Shown: positions 10,759 to 22,579, counted from the stretch's first letter. The stretch: 64,000 bases of DNA from Siphonodentalium dalli (GCA_032622095.1 CP136061.1:41919797-41983796), one strand, 5' to 3'. Notes: generated by a model not told the origin, from the sequence alone. Numbers and translations are program-made.

Positions 10759-12918
10759 ATGCCTGGTGCATCAACGCAAACTGATTCATTTCGGTCTGAA
10801 AACTTATATGCATGTATGAAGCAGGATGCATCTACACAAACTGTTTCCGAAAACTCAACTTCAAAGCATGATGCAACCACACAAACTGTTTCTGATTTAC
10901 CCCAAAACATGTCTGCAAATACACAGCAAAGTGCTACAATAAAATGTGTTCCTGTTTTCTCCGAAAACTTATCTGAGCTGCAAGACTTGTTCAAAATATC
11001 TGATTTAGACATACTAGTAGGTTATAAAAGTCATGAAGCAGATACTAGTATAGCAGTAACTGTACCACCAATAAACGACACTGAAAGTCATACTATGGAG
11101 TCAGTCGCACCAGTAGAAGACATTGGAAGTCATACCATGGAGTCAGTCGCAACAGTAGAAGACACTGAAAGTCATACTATGGAGTCAGTCGCACCAGTAG
11201 AAGACACTGAAAGTCATAATATGGAGTCAGACGCACCAGTAGAAGACACTAACAGTCATTCACCAGAGTTTGTATCATCCACTGAAGTCACTGATAGTCA
11301 GTCAACAGAGTTAGTAGCACAGAGAGCAGGCACTGACGTCACAACGCCACATCAGGGTACTAGCTACAGGGAAACTATGACGTCTATGATGTCCAGAACA
11401 GTTGAAGAAATGGAAGTTTCAATAGTGGACTCATCAAAATCTGCCCGAGAACCTTTGAGGAAATGCAAGCATTGTGGCGAAGTTGTGAAAACATTTAAAG
11501 AGCTAAAATGGCACATGGATGGTCAATGTTTGCAATTTAAGTGTAAAGGTTGCCACAAAACGTTCCCATTCAATTCATTGCATGACAGAGAAAAATATTG
11601 TGCACAACAACACATACTTTTCAAATGTGATGCTTGCGGTCTAGAAATACAGAAGGCACAGTTAAACAAATCAAAACCAAAATTAAAAACAAGGAAAACA
11701 AATTCTTATTGCGATAGAATCATTGAGTTAACTGAAGACAACAAACTCGTCACTAGATGCCGAGCATGTGGGAAAATCCTCGCAGATGAAAACGATGTGA
11801 CCAATCACATGAACCTACACAAAGATAGAGATGTGGATCCTAAATGTAACGTCTGTGGTAGATTATATTCCACTCTTTCTCATTTAAGAAGCCATATGGC
11901 TATCCACTTTGGAAGAAAGAGACGAGCGGAAGCCATGAAATGTGACATATGCCATAAATTGTTTGCAACGAGACATAAGTTCAATGAACACATGATGTTA
12001 CACTCTGGAGTCAAGTCATTTATCTGTACTGTATGCGGGAAGAAATTTGCGCAGAACAGGATTTTGAAAGCTCATTTTAGAATGAAACACACACAAGATA
12101 GACCATTCTCTTGTACGGTGTGCGGGAAAACATTCAAGTCAAGCTCTTGTGTTAGTAGGCACATGTTGCAGCATGAGGATAAAAAGTTTATTTGTCATCA
12201 CTGCGGCATGGAATTAAAAACATCCAACGCACTTTACTGTCATGACTATTCTGTTCACAGAAAGATGATTCCACCATGCAAACAAAAGTTTCAACAAGCA
12301 CTAAACCAACTGAAGTTTTATGGCATCAAAGAGCAGGAGTGCACTGAAGAAAATACCCGTACATTTTCTTTGTCGTATAAAGCCCAACGTAAGCCGAATG
12401 ATGGTTCTTCAAGTTCGTTGTATGTAAACATAAAAAAAAACCCGACATGTACATGTAAGTCCCGAAAGAAAACTATGAAAAGAACGAAAATATGTGTTCA
12501 CGTGATTATAATTCTCTTATGCTTAGGAATCGAAGACGGAGACATCAAGCTGAAAAAATGTGAATATTCAGAGTCGGAAATATCAGACCTTCTGACCAAA
12601 ACCTTCCAGCAAAAGTCAGCATCTCTCCGGGTGAATGAGTCTTCTTTGGCTTATAATTCAGAAGGAGATGCGACCGGTGATAGGCCGCACTGTGTCACGT
12701 GTGGCCAGATTCCTCCTGGTGATATTTCTATAAGCATTTCATGCATAATTAACTTCACTAAGGAAGTGAGTTCATTCCGATATTGTCTAAAGCTGGCCTG
12801 TTATAAACGTCCACCGCAGAGGTCGCAATTGAAGACGTTACCACGCAAGATCAGAGGAGAACATGTTACAGAGTCGCTCAGAGAATCGGCATCGCGAGCT
12901 GGATTCACAATTATTTGA
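10759..12918 (+). CDS. C2H2 zinc-finger protein with C-terminal SWIM zinc finger
   Basis: One uninterrupted frame; an upstream in-frame ATG exists at 10681, but codons 1-26 from there look like an intron end (T-rich tract then TCAG at 10741-10744), so I prefer ATG 10759 (about 719 residues) or an acceptor at 10745. Layout: three STQT/TTQT motifs near the N-terminus, four 16-residue acidic repeats built on SHTMESVAPVEDT, then about eight Cys2/His2 units, several canonical (C-x2-C-x12-H-x3/4-H, e.g. KCDICHKLF...HMMLH, FICTVCGKKF..., FSCTVCGKTF...). The C-terminal part has C-x-C-x12-C-x-H (CTCKSRKKTMKRTKICVH), which fits the SWIM zinc finger, and a further HCVTCGQIPPGD motif. Likely a nuclear DNA- or protein-binding factor. 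SWIM is also found in MULE-type transposases, so a transposon ancestry is possible but there is no transposase core. No frameshift or stop; it looks intact. Confidence 0.8.
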   Translation: MPGASTQTDSFRSENLYACMKQDASTQTVSENSTSKHDATTQTVSDLPQNMSANTQQSATIKCVPVFSENLSELQDLFKISDLDILVGYKSHEADTSIAVTVPPINDTESHTMESVAPVEDIGSHTMESVATVEDTESHTMESVAPVEDTESHNMESDAPVEDTNSHSPEFVSSTEVTDSQSTELVAQRAGTDVTTPHQGTSYRETMTSMMSRTVEEMEVSIVDSSKSAREPLRKCKHCGEVVKTFKELKWHMDGQCLQFKCKGCHKTFPFNSLHDREKYCAQQHILFKCDACGLEIQKAQLNKSKPKLKTRKTNSYCDRIIELTEDNKLVTRCRACGKILADENDVTNHMNLHKDRDVDPKCNVCGRLYSTLSHLRSHMAIHFGRKRRAEAMKCDICHKLFATRHKFNEHMMLHSGVKSFICTVCGKKFAQNRILKAHFRMKHTQDRPFSCTVCGKTFKSSSCVSRHMLQHEDKKFICHHCGMELKTSNALYCHDYSVHRKMIPPCKQKFQQALNQLKFYGIKEQECTEENTRTFSLSYKAQRKPNDGSSSSLYVNIKKNPTCTCKSRKKTMKRTKICVHVIIILLCLGIEDGDIKLKKCEYSESEISDLLTKTFQQKSASLRVNESSLAYNSEGDATGDRPHCVTCGQIPPGDISISISCIINFTKEVSSFRYCLKLACYKRPPQRSQLKTLPRKIRGEHVTESLRESASRAGFTII

Positions 12919-13056
12919 TACCATACTAGAAATCAACTTGGCTAATTCCTCCTGAACATACTTTACTCACAAACAGTACTACAATTGTATATTCTACTGG
13001 TTTCATAGATAATTATTGTTGTTCAAATAAAATCGGCATCGCGAGCTGGATTTACT
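12885..13056. repeat. 25-bp duplication spanning the zinc-finger stop region
   Basis: AATCGGCATCGCGAGCTGGA occurs in the last coding codons (12885) and again at 13031, after the stop. The second copy is non-coding and lies over the candidate polyadenylation site. It may be slippage or micro-duplication. Confidence 0.7.
13026..13031 (+). promoter_or_regulatory. Candidate polyadenylation signal of the ZNF-SWIM gene
   Basis: AATAAA occurs 108 bp after the TGA of the zinc-finger ORF, a normal distance for a 3' UTR. No other AATAAA precedes it downstream of the stop. Confidence 0.5.
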
Positions 13057-13077
13057 ACTAGTATTGCTGAAGGGTAT

Positions 13078-14039
13078 GGAGGCCAAATTCACATATAATA
13101 ATTAATTGTGCTAAGCGCATTCAATTGCGCTTAAGTATAATCATTGCGCTTAAGCGCAATTAATTGCGCATAAGCGTCATTATTTATGCTTAAGTGCAAT
13201 CAATTGCGCTTAAGCACAATTAATACCGCAATTCATAGTTATATGTACATGTACATGTAACTTAACATCCCTGGTAATAAATAGGTTTATCCATAACTTA
13301 ACTTTAACTCATATTGACATACTTTTCATTGGTTTGGATGGGTAGGGGCTCGGGAGCTAGCGTGACTTCTTTATCAAAATGACTGACCCGAAATAGTATT
13401 GCCTTCTGTTTTGGTTGGAGCGACTCATGATATTGTCTTCTGCATATATTAGTTGAGACTATTCCCGATATAATTTTTTGGAACAGGGATGTTGATAATA
13501 TGAAAATAGGGGTTTTTCCCCTGATTTAAGTCAATAAGTAAACCATATGAGGTAAGCAAGCCCTCATGCAGTGACACGACATGCATGCTATGGTATATGA
13601 CCAGAGTTATGACAAAAATATGTAAGAAAATACATTAAAAAACATATAAAAAATTAATAGAATTCCGGGAAGGAGACATCAATTCTTTGGATATATGGAT
13701 GCTGATAATATGTAATTAGGGATTATCATTGTTGAACACATAGTCACTATTGCGTACTCAGGCTACTTTGAAGAAGCGTTGTTTCTTAAAACAGGTTAAA
13801 ATTAGCCCAAGCTCCTCTTGTGTTGCTATATGTGATACACCAGGTCATGCCAATAGTTTATGGGTAGGTTAGATAGTAGTGAAATTACGCTTAATCGCAA
13901 TCCATTACGCTTAAGCGTATATGACATATTTGTGCTTAAGCACAATATGTGGTATTTGCACTTAAACGCAATTGAGTGCGCTTAAGTGTAATTATTTGCA
14001 CTTTAGCGCAATTCATTATTAAATATGAATTTGGCCTCC
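13078..14039. mobile_element. Foldback element with TTGCGCTTAAGCGCAA subterminal arrays
   Basis: GGAGGCCAAATTCACATAT at 13078 is mirrored by ATATGAATTTGGCCTCC at 14022-14038. Just inside both ends are arrays of a palindromic word close to TTGCGCTTAAGCGCAA in many variants (13105-13225 and 13883-14020). The middle (13300-13860) has no coding frame. The layout of terminal inverted repeats plus subterminal short palindromes fits a non-autonomous DNA transposon. Confidence 0.65.
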
Positions 14040-14810
14040 CATTCTGTCCCATTTGGCCTTTTTTCACATTTATTATTTATTTGCGCTTAAGCGTAAATCA
14101 TTTGCTCTTAAACGTAAATCATTTGCGCTTAAGTGCAAATACCTAACACTCCCTTACATCCCTCTGATTGTGAATGGTTGAGTCCATCTCATAGTATATT
14201 ATCATGGGCCCATAGTAGTAGCCCCATACAGACTCGAAAGTTGAAGAAAAACATTTTCAATATGTATATCAGCATTTCTGTCCCTGGTGTCCCAATAATT
14301 GGTGCCTCACTCCCAGAGCTCTAGTATATTTTATTAATCTCCTGCACAGATATATACCATTTCCATGGCCATAAATTTGGAATTAGGGCTTCCTGGGGGG
14401 TTGCTTCCCTCATATGGTGTTCTTATTGACTTGAAATAGGGGAAAAACCCTTATTTTCATATTATCAGCATCCCTGTCCCCAATAATTTGTGTCTCCATC
14501 CCAGATATCTAGTATATTTTATAAAAGAGGCATATCCTACACATATCTATGACATTGCCATGGTCATAAAATGGATCTTGGGTTACTGGGGGGATTGTTT
14601 TCCTCACATGGTGGGCCTATATAAATTTTAGTGAGATGTTTGGGCCTGTGCCATTTAATATTAATTCAGGGGGGATCAATGCATATTAATTTTTATTTGC
14701 GCTTAAGCGCAAATCATATGCGTTTAAGCGCAAATGTGATCTATTTGCACTTAAGCGAAAATGATTTGCGCTTAAGCCTAAACGATTTGCGCTTCAGCAC
14801 TTTGTTTTTG
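14040..14810. repeat. Further GCGCTTAAGCGC palindrome arrays with inverted core
   Basis: Palindrome clusters recur at 14080-14140 and 14695-14800. Between them, 14395-14480 (TAGGGGAAAAACCCTTATTTTCATATTATCAGCATCCCTGTCC region) is the inverted copy of 13485-13560. This seems to be a second, rearranged copy of the element at 13078-14039, placed next to it in opposite orientation. Confidence 0.55.
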
Positions 14811-15068
14811 GTCAGAGTGACCCCTTCTATTTAGCTTTACTATTAGTTTATGCCATATATACCACAAATTACTTCAATTACCCCTGAACTACCCACAATT
14901 AGGAGTTCTTATTTGAGACTATACAACTAAAATGCCGAAAACGATTATATACGTTGCTAATCGCTCCATCACTTCGTAAGAGAACGGACGATACCAGTGA
15001 AATGCTACATGTTTATATTACAGACATACACATTGTAACTTACAATTCGACATACGTATACTATATAT

Positions 15069-15632
15069 GGGAGGCCAAATTCTCATATAAAGATGGATTA
15101 TCTCTTTAAATAACAAATTTTATATACTTGCGTGGTTATAAAATAATCAATGTGAACTGATGACTCCTGTCCGGAAAGGCTTCTATCAATTAATATTGAC
15201 TTTATCTCGAATATTTTATTGGTACCGTTTATTTGTCTATTTATAGAACAGACCATTCGGGTGATACCATATAGCGATAGAGAGCATTAGGCTGTTCTTG
15301 TGGCTACGTACCGAACGCCAAATTTCCCAGATTGATTGGTTGTATCGTTTTATTCCATTGTTATAAGCGATAATGGGCATAAATTAACGTTTATTTGTGA
15401 CAAAATTACGCAATAACATTTCTGGTCTCTGTTAACAACTTGACAGTAACTCCTATTGTTCGTTTGCTAAACAACCACACCATTTAGACCAGAAAATATT
15501 CGAAATAAAATCAATATTAATCTATAGAACCATTTCCGGACAGGAGTCTTCGACTCAGATCTAATATTTTATACACCGGTAACTAAATAATACATGTTTA
15601 CAAAGAGATAATCCACCTTTAATATATAGCTA
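15069..15632. mobile_element. Foldback MITE, about 550 bp
   Basis: The left arm has GGATTATCTCTTTAAATAAC (15095) and TCCTGTCCGGAAA (15165). The right arm has, inverted, TTTCCGGACAGGAGT (15533) and AAAGAGATAATCCACC (15602). The outer left edge carries GGGAGGCCAAATTCTCATAT (15069), the same terminus as the element at 13078. A one-arm copy is at 105-220. No coding frame. Confidence 0.65.
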
Positions 15633-15779
15633 ACTATGTTTAAGTGTAATTGCATCACTCGCCTCTCCATTGTGCGACATGCGTGGCGTATAGTAACGGG
15701 TCAATACCGGAAATCACAACCCACACCCATTCGCCTCTCGATTTGCAATTTAAGGGGCACTTTGAAGAAGCGTTGTTTC

Positions 15780-16173
15780 TTAACCCTTTACCCAACAAAA
15801 CGGCCAAAAACGCCCAAATAAAGCTTCAACAGCTTAAAATATCTTCGGTCTGTCTCAATAACACCATACAAATATGGATATCATTGGAACCGGTTCATTG
15901 ACCACATTGTGATGGTTACAGTTATGCCCTGTGCCAATGCATTATCTTATATATGCGAGTCGGCCATAGGTCGCCTCGCATATATAAGAGAATGCAATGG
16001 CCTAAACAAATCTTTTTTTACCATTTTTTCTTACAACAATTTTATAATTTTTTCTTACATTTTTAATATGTTAAGCCAATGCATTATCTTATATATGCGA
16101 GGCGACCTATGGTCGACTCGCATATATAAGAGAATACATTGGCACAGGGCCGTTCTGTTGGGTAAAGGGTTAA
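15780..16173. mobile_element. piggyBac-type MITE with nested inverted hairpins
   Basis: Termini TTAACCCTTTACCCAACA and TGTTGGGTAAAGGGTTAA form a 26-bp inverted repeat, with TTAA at both edges. Inside, two copies of a hairpin with TTATATATGCGAG stem and CTCGCATATATAAGAGAAT partner lie in mirror orientation (15940-16005 and 16075-16145), so the element folds at two scales. Related termini occur at 30991-31013 and a shorter relative at 5513-5666. 394 bp, non-coding. Confidence 0.75.
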
Positions 16174-16467
16174 TTTGAAGAATCGCATCTTGTACGGAAT
16201 GCTATATATCTCAACAATTTTTCTTTACTACAGATAATGTAGGTCTGCATATCGGGTTCATTATCCTGTTCTGACCACTGCCATCAGGTATAGAAAATGT
16301 TATTAATTTTTTATTTAAAACTTTTGTCCGTTGCAATTCATTCAGATTTGATCTGGCCAATGTTCCGATGAATATGAACAGTTGAGGTTTCTGAGAACAA
16401 TGTACATTGAATCTTAACCGACCAAAGTGTTAAACAACGAAGATTTCCTCGCATTATGTATATATAG

Positions 16468-16608
16468 AATACACCCATAGTAGCCGAGAATAACAAAATT
16501 TCACCACGAGTGGTATTGTGGTTTTAACCACGAGCCTTTGGCGAGTGGTTAAAACCACAATTCCACGAGTGGTGAATTTTTTTTATTCTCGGCTACTATG
16601 GGTGTATT
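16468..16608. repeat. Long hairpin with CGAGCCTTTGGCGAG loop
   Basis: The stem ends are AATACACCCATAGTAGCCGA and its complement, followed inside by GTGGTTTTAACCAC on both sides. The centre at 16531-16545 reads CGAGCCTTTGGCGAG, where GCC/GGC pairs but the flanking CGA and GAG are arranged as a direct, not inverted, repeat. The same 15-mer, reverse complemented, is the loop of the unrelated hairpin at 34435-34579. Confidence 0.8.
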
Positions 16609-17526
16609 TTGTTTATACCATAATTATTATTCTTCGGTCGCTTCGTAAATGTATTGCTACTCTGTTGGTGACTGTTAACATGTATGTGCACCGAGTGACC
16701 CAAATATGTTAAGCTATCGTGAATGTGGGTCACGCGTAGTAATACATATTTCTAGGAAATTCGGTGATACGCAACTTTCTTTGGCATCAGTCAGCTGATG
16801 TGAAACACATTCAGATTTCCCACATTGCAGATATCATTAACAATCTATACGTTGTTGTAAAAATGTAAGCCGTCGTTCGCTTTAAACACGGAAAGGCAGA
16901 CGAACACGTGCGTTTGTTTTGTTTACATTTTCAACAGGTATCGCCGACCTGTATAAAACGTGTACTTTGTCGGTGCATGCACCTAGCATAAAACATCTTT
17001 AAACTAACTTTAATGTGTCATTTTTTGACAAGTAAACCCATGCAGTAAATGGAATTGGATAGTATATATCTCTGTGTTTAGACCACTTATCGCATTTCAG
17101 TGTGTTTTGAGTCGAAAAATTGTGTATTTACTTCGCGAAGCGGGCGTGGAGAAAAATTGGGATAAATTTCGACAGCGAGGTCACCAGAGGTCAAATGACG
17201 GGTCGTTCTACTGTGGGTATAAACTTTTAACACATAAAGTGCCGTTGAAACATTTACACAACAGTAGAAATTTATACCAATAGTAGGAATCGTTATACAC
17301 ACAGTAGGGTGTAAAGATGAAATTTACAAAACAGGTGTTTTATACACACAGTAGCATAGCCAATTATGGTATAAAACAGTATACTTGATAGCAATATATA
17401 GCATAGCGAGAGGACTGAACTGCGCTTTGTAGTTTGATTTTGTCCATATCGGTGGTTAGAACCAAGAATGCGATCATCTGCATCACCAGTACCAGTTGGG
17501 CATCACGAATCAACCACCGATGCCAT
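16609..17526. other. No recognised gene or repeat
   Basis: Stop-rich in all frames apart from two short overlapping frames at 17074-17302 without family resemblance. Short repeated words such as ACACAGTAG recur near 17260-17350. Nothing else could be supported. Confidence 0.35.
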
Positions 17527-18959
17527 GTTACGCCAGCTTTTGAAGTAACTGACCACTTTTGAAGCAGATCTCCATTTTGAAGTAAAATCGCTAGCTTTTG
17601 AAGTACCTCGCCACTTTTGTAATAAAATCGCCAGCTTTTTAGTCCGGGGGCTAATAGGGGTACCCTTGCACCCCCCTTGGACTTAACTTCACCCCACTCA
17701 TTTTGTTCCTTATTATGTCCTTCAACTTTTAAGCAATGTTAACAAGAAAAAAAAGTGGCCGTGTAGACTCCAGACAAGATGGCGTCCATCATGGCCGCCG
17801 TTTTTCAGCCCAGACCCTAAGTCAGTTTTATGCAAATTATAGCGGGAAAATCTTGTAAAATGTATATATTTTCGTGAAGCTGAGACATAATGACACATTT
17901 TTGAGCCAAAATTTAAACTCACCATCCAAGATGGCCGCCAAAATAGCCACCGGAAGTTGAAAATATAACATTTTTTCACAAATGTCTTCTAGATCAATTC
18001 ATGCTGTTTGGAACTGGTTGAGTAATGCAACTTTATTTTGTATTTTGTATATTAACTGATCATTGGAGCAACGAATTATGCAATTATTGGGGTCCTAACC
18101 CCTTCCGATCCCTCAAAAATTCGATTTTACAGAATGCGGTATAAAATTTCACAAAAAATCACAATTGGGATTCTAGTCATATTTCAACAAGAAATGAACA
18201 GAACTTTGTAATGTAAGTGAGGCATGTCATTAACTATTAATATCCCAAATCACTGGAATCAAAATTCTTACTTTGGCTCAAAATGACTGCCAATATGGCC
18301 GCCAAAATATGGAAAATGGTAAATATTACACCAGCGTGTCCTGCAATCGCTTACAAGTTGTGGTTGATGTATAAACTTGGCTATTCTGCATTCTATACAT
18401 TGAATACTAACATGTCTGATGCACCATGGTTAATTGTTACTATTGTCACCCCTGACATCGTCAAAATATTGGACTTTTCTCTCAAAAACTTGACATAAAT
18501 ATGGGCAAAAATATAACTATCTTTGGATTGAAAGGTGTTTATTGTTTTGGTCTATTTTAAATGTATCACACTACAGTGTTTATAGACTGAATTGCTCAAG
18601 ATGGCTTCCAAAATGGCAACCAAATTTGTAGAATGTTAATTTTTTACATATATCCCGAACATTCTCTGCATTATCCGAAAAGGTAGCATATTGTGACTCA
18701 CTTGGTTATTATACATGTTATTTAATTAACTGACAAGTACATGTTCTATTCTGGTTGTCTCAGTTCCTTTTGGAGCATGACAAATTCATTTTAAAGTATG
18801 CAATTTTGCTGAGAACCTCTTTTGTAATTTTGGCCACATTTATTGAAAGGAAATGGGCAGAACTTTGATACAGAACTGAGATGGATCATAATCTTTGGCT
18901 ATTCTGGTCCATTATGATAAAAAAAAATGTCAACATGATACAGTGTGGATGCCAAGATC

Positions 18960-20645
18960 ATTGCCAGGGAGTTACTCTATGATCATATGTGAGGTGAATA
19001 GGTATACAGGGAGTTATTGTATGTCATGACTGATGTGAGTAGGTATACAATGAGTGACTATATGGTTATTAGTGGGTTGTCCATGGTAAGATGCATCTAG
19101 GTATACAGGGAGAGGTCATGGTCAGGTGTGAGGTCAATCGGTATACATGGAGTGACTCTATGGTGTATGATTGTGTATATTCAGTACGGGTGCAACCGGT
19201 GTACATGTATGGTCATTGGTGTGGTGTATGGATATAGCTACATGGTCATATATGTGTTGATTATGTATATATGGAGTGACTGTAAGGTCCTGGGAGGTAT
19301 GTACATGTGTTGTCTGTATGATAAAGGATGGGGTGTGTGGATAAATAGGGAGTGATTTTATGGTTACGGGTAATGTGTACAGGTATACATGGAATAACTG
19401 TACGGTCATGATTGAATATGAATACCTGGAGTAAGCTGGGTGGACATTATCGAGGGTGTGGTTATATAGGGAGTGTCCGTGTGGTAATGGTGGGATGTAT
19501 ATTTATATATCTCGTGGATGTATTATCATTTGTGGGTGTATAAGGCTTAGCTGTATTATCATGGATGGCGTGTATGATTATGCAGTGAATTGCTGAATTG
19601 TCATTTGTGAGGTGTATATGTAAGTATTGAGTGGTCGTGTGTGCTGTTTGTTTGTATATCTGGAAGGGCTGAATGGCCATTAGTGAGGTTTACATGTATA
19701 CCTGGAGTAAACTATAGTCTAGGGTGAGCTGCATATGTATATCGAGTGGTTATATGACTATGTGTGTCAAATAGGTATACAAGTAGTGACTGTATGGTTA
19801 ATAGTGAGATGAGAACATGTAGGTATACAAGACAGTAGTGACTGTATGGTCACAAATGTAACGAACATCTATACAGGGGGTGACTAAATGGTCATGTGTC
19901 AGGCGTATGAGTATATCTGGTGCTCCTGTTTGGTGACTCGTGGCGGTATGGTCATGTGTAGGTTATACCAGTATAACACGTGTTGCTTTATTTTCATGTG
20001 CGAGGGATATGTGTATATAGCGAGTGGCTATATGGCCATGGATGAGGTGCACATGCATACATGGAGTGACTATACTCACTATAGTGACATGGATGGGGTG
20101 TATTAGTATATCTTGAGTGGCTGTTCGGCTATGGTGTGACAAATAGGGATACAAGGAGTGACATGGCCAATGTTGAGGCGAATATGTATACAAGGATTGA
20201 CCATGATCATCTATGAATGTTTTGAATAGGTACACACGGGGTGACTATATGGCCATAGGTCAGATGAAGGAGTGTACCAGATGACATGGTGAGGGTATGA
20301 GTATGAAGCGAGTGGCTATATGGCCATTGGTGAGGTGCATATGTATACCGGAATGACTTTATGGCCATTGTTGTGGTGTTGATGTAGATATTGATTGTCT
20401 ATTTGACCATGCGTTTGGAGAATAGGTATACAAGGGGTGACCTTATGGCCAATGGTGAGATGAATGGGTATACAGGGAGTGACTATATGGTTATGGGTCA
20501 TGTTTAGGAGTATACCCGGTGTGCCTGCATTGTGACGCATGGCTGTATGGTCATCCGTGGTCATGGATCAGGTGTACATGTATACAGTGGGTCACTATAT
20601 TGTTATGTCTGTGGTGTTTATGTATATATGTAATGACTGTGTGCT
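18960..20645. repeat. Degenerate minisatellite core of the foldback element
   Basis: Variants of GTATACANGGAGTGACTATA followed by TGGTCATGNGTGAGGTG repeat roughly every 45-60 bp. The same unit in opposite orientation fills 20790-21135. The several open frames here (for example around 19130-19410) are by-products of the repeat. Confidence 0.7.
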
Positions 20646-20649
20646 AATG

Positions 20650-20777
20650 GGTGGCTATCGCTTTCCACGCTTAACACCCCCATCTACATAAACATCATCA
20701 AGATGGAGAACTCTCTGACATGACCTCTTTATTGATTAACATACCCTTGAGTTATTGTAGAAAGCGATAGCCACCCA
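20650..20777. mobile_element. Short MITE at the centre of the foldback element
   Basis: GGGTGGCTATCGCTTTC at 20650 and its perfect complement GAAAGCGATAGCCACCC at 20761-20777 bound a 128-bp insert lying exactly where the minisatellite changes orientation. It may be the true hinge of the palindrome or a later insertion. Confidence 0.65.
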
Positions 20778-21149
20778 AGATACAACCCACCCATTACTTC
20801 CAAGATATAACCCACCCATTACCCAAGTCACTCCATATGTACATAAACACCACAAAAATGACAACATAGTAACCCACTTTATACACGTACACCTGATCAT
20901 GCAGCCATACTTGGTTATACCCGTACATGCCACAAATGACGATACAGCCACGAGTCAACATGCATGAACACCAGGTATACACCTACACCCGACGCATGAC
21001 AAAAAGTCACTATATGTATACATATTCACTACATTCACGATCATACAGTCACTCATTGTATACATATTCACCTCACCGTGGACCATACAGCCGCTACATG
21101 TATACCTATTCGCCATACACATGACCATAGAGTCAATCCAGGTTAACAT
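20778..21149. repeat. Minisatellite, inverted half
   Basis: Units such as GACCATACAGNCNCTNCATGTATACNTATTCACC are the reverse complement of the 18960-20645 unit. This half is much shorter than the other, so the array has expanded or contracted on one side only. Confidence 0.65.
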
Positions 21150-22579
21150 ATTAATCTCAGTTTCGTCTCAAAGTTCTGCTCATTTCCTTTCAATAATATG
21201 GCCAGAATCACAAAAGTGGTTCTCCGCAAAATTCCATACTGCAACTTTAAATTGAATTTGTCATGCCCCATACGGAACTGGAACAAATATAATAGAACGT
21301 ATTTGTCAGTTAATTAACTAATACGTAAAATAACCAAGTGAGTCACAATTTGCTATCTTTTTCGGATAACGCAGAGAATAATGTTCGGGATATGTTAACT
21401 TTTAACTTTTTACAAATTTGGTTGCCATTTTGGAAGCCATCTTGAGCATTTCAGTCTTTAAACATCACAGTGTGACACACTTAAGATAGACCAAAACAAT
21501 AAACACATTTGATACCAAAGATAGTTGCAGTTTACTTGAACAAATGGTCGAACCCTGAAAAGTGAATTTTTGCCAATATTTTTGTCAAGGTTGTGAGAGA
21601 AAAATCCCATATTTCTGGTGATGTCAGTGGTAACAATAGTAAACATGATCCATGGTGCATTAGACATGTTAGTATGCAATGTATAGAATACAGATTAGCC
21701 AATTGTATACATCAACCACAACTTGTAAGCGATTGCAGGACACGCTGGTGTAAAAATTTACCATTTTCCATATTTTGGCGGCCATATTGGCAGCCATTTT
21801 GAGCCAAAGTAAGAATTTTGGTCCCAGTGATTTGGAACATTAATAGTTAATGATATGCCTCACTTATATTACAAAGTTCTGTTCATTTCTTGTTGAAATA
21901 TGACTAGAATCCCAATTGTGATTTTTTGTGAAATTTTATACCGCATTCTGTAAAATCGAATTTTTGAGGGATCGGAAGGGGTTAGGACCCCAATAATTGC
22001 ATATTTCGTTGCTCCAATGATCAGTTAATATACAAAATAAAGTTGCATTACTCAACCAGTTCCAAACAGCATGAATTGATCTAGAAGATATTTGTGAAAA
22101 AATGTTATATTTTCAACTTCCGGTGGCCATTTTGGCGGCCATCTTGGATGGTGAGTTTCAATTTTGGCTCAAAAATGTGTCATTAAGTCTCAGCTTCACG
22201 AAAATATATAAATTTATATACATTTTACAAGATTTTCCCGCTATAATTTGCATAAAACTGACTGGGCTGGGCTGAAAAACGGCGGCCATGATGGACGCCT
22301 TCTTGTCTGGAGTCTACACGGCCACTTTTTCTTTTCTTGTTAACATTGCTTAAAAGATGAAGGATATAATAAGGAACAAAATGAGTTGGGTGAAGTTAAG
22401 TCCCAGGGGGGGGGGTGCAAGGGTACCCCTATTAGCTCCCGGACTATTTTTAATAAAGTGAGGTCTCCGCTTTTGTAATAAAAATCGCCAGCTTTTGTAG
22501 TAAAAAAAACATGTCACCACTTTTGTAATAACAAAATTACAGCTTTTGAAATAAACACTCGATAAATTTTCACCGGCGC

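Larger units (their letters stand above)
17641..22445. mobile_element. 4.8-kb foldback element with 1.25-kb inverted arms
   Basis: AGTCCGGGGGCTAATAGGGG at 17641 is mirrored by CCCCTATTAGCTCCCGGACT at 22426-22445. Arms 17641-18890 and 21150-22445 are diverged inverted copies and include AAGATGGCGTCCATCATGGC, CAAGATGGCCGCC and ACCCCTTCCGATCCCTCAAA. The core is a minisatellite. A truncated single-end copy lies at 29651-29815. No transposase is visible, so it must be non-autonomous or a segmental inverted duplication. Arm divergence includes many substitutions and small indels, so it is not a recent palindrome. Confidence 0.75.

Noticed and set aside
19128-20564. Several 65-90 codon frames on both strands
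   Set aside because: By-products of the minisatellite inside the foldback element.
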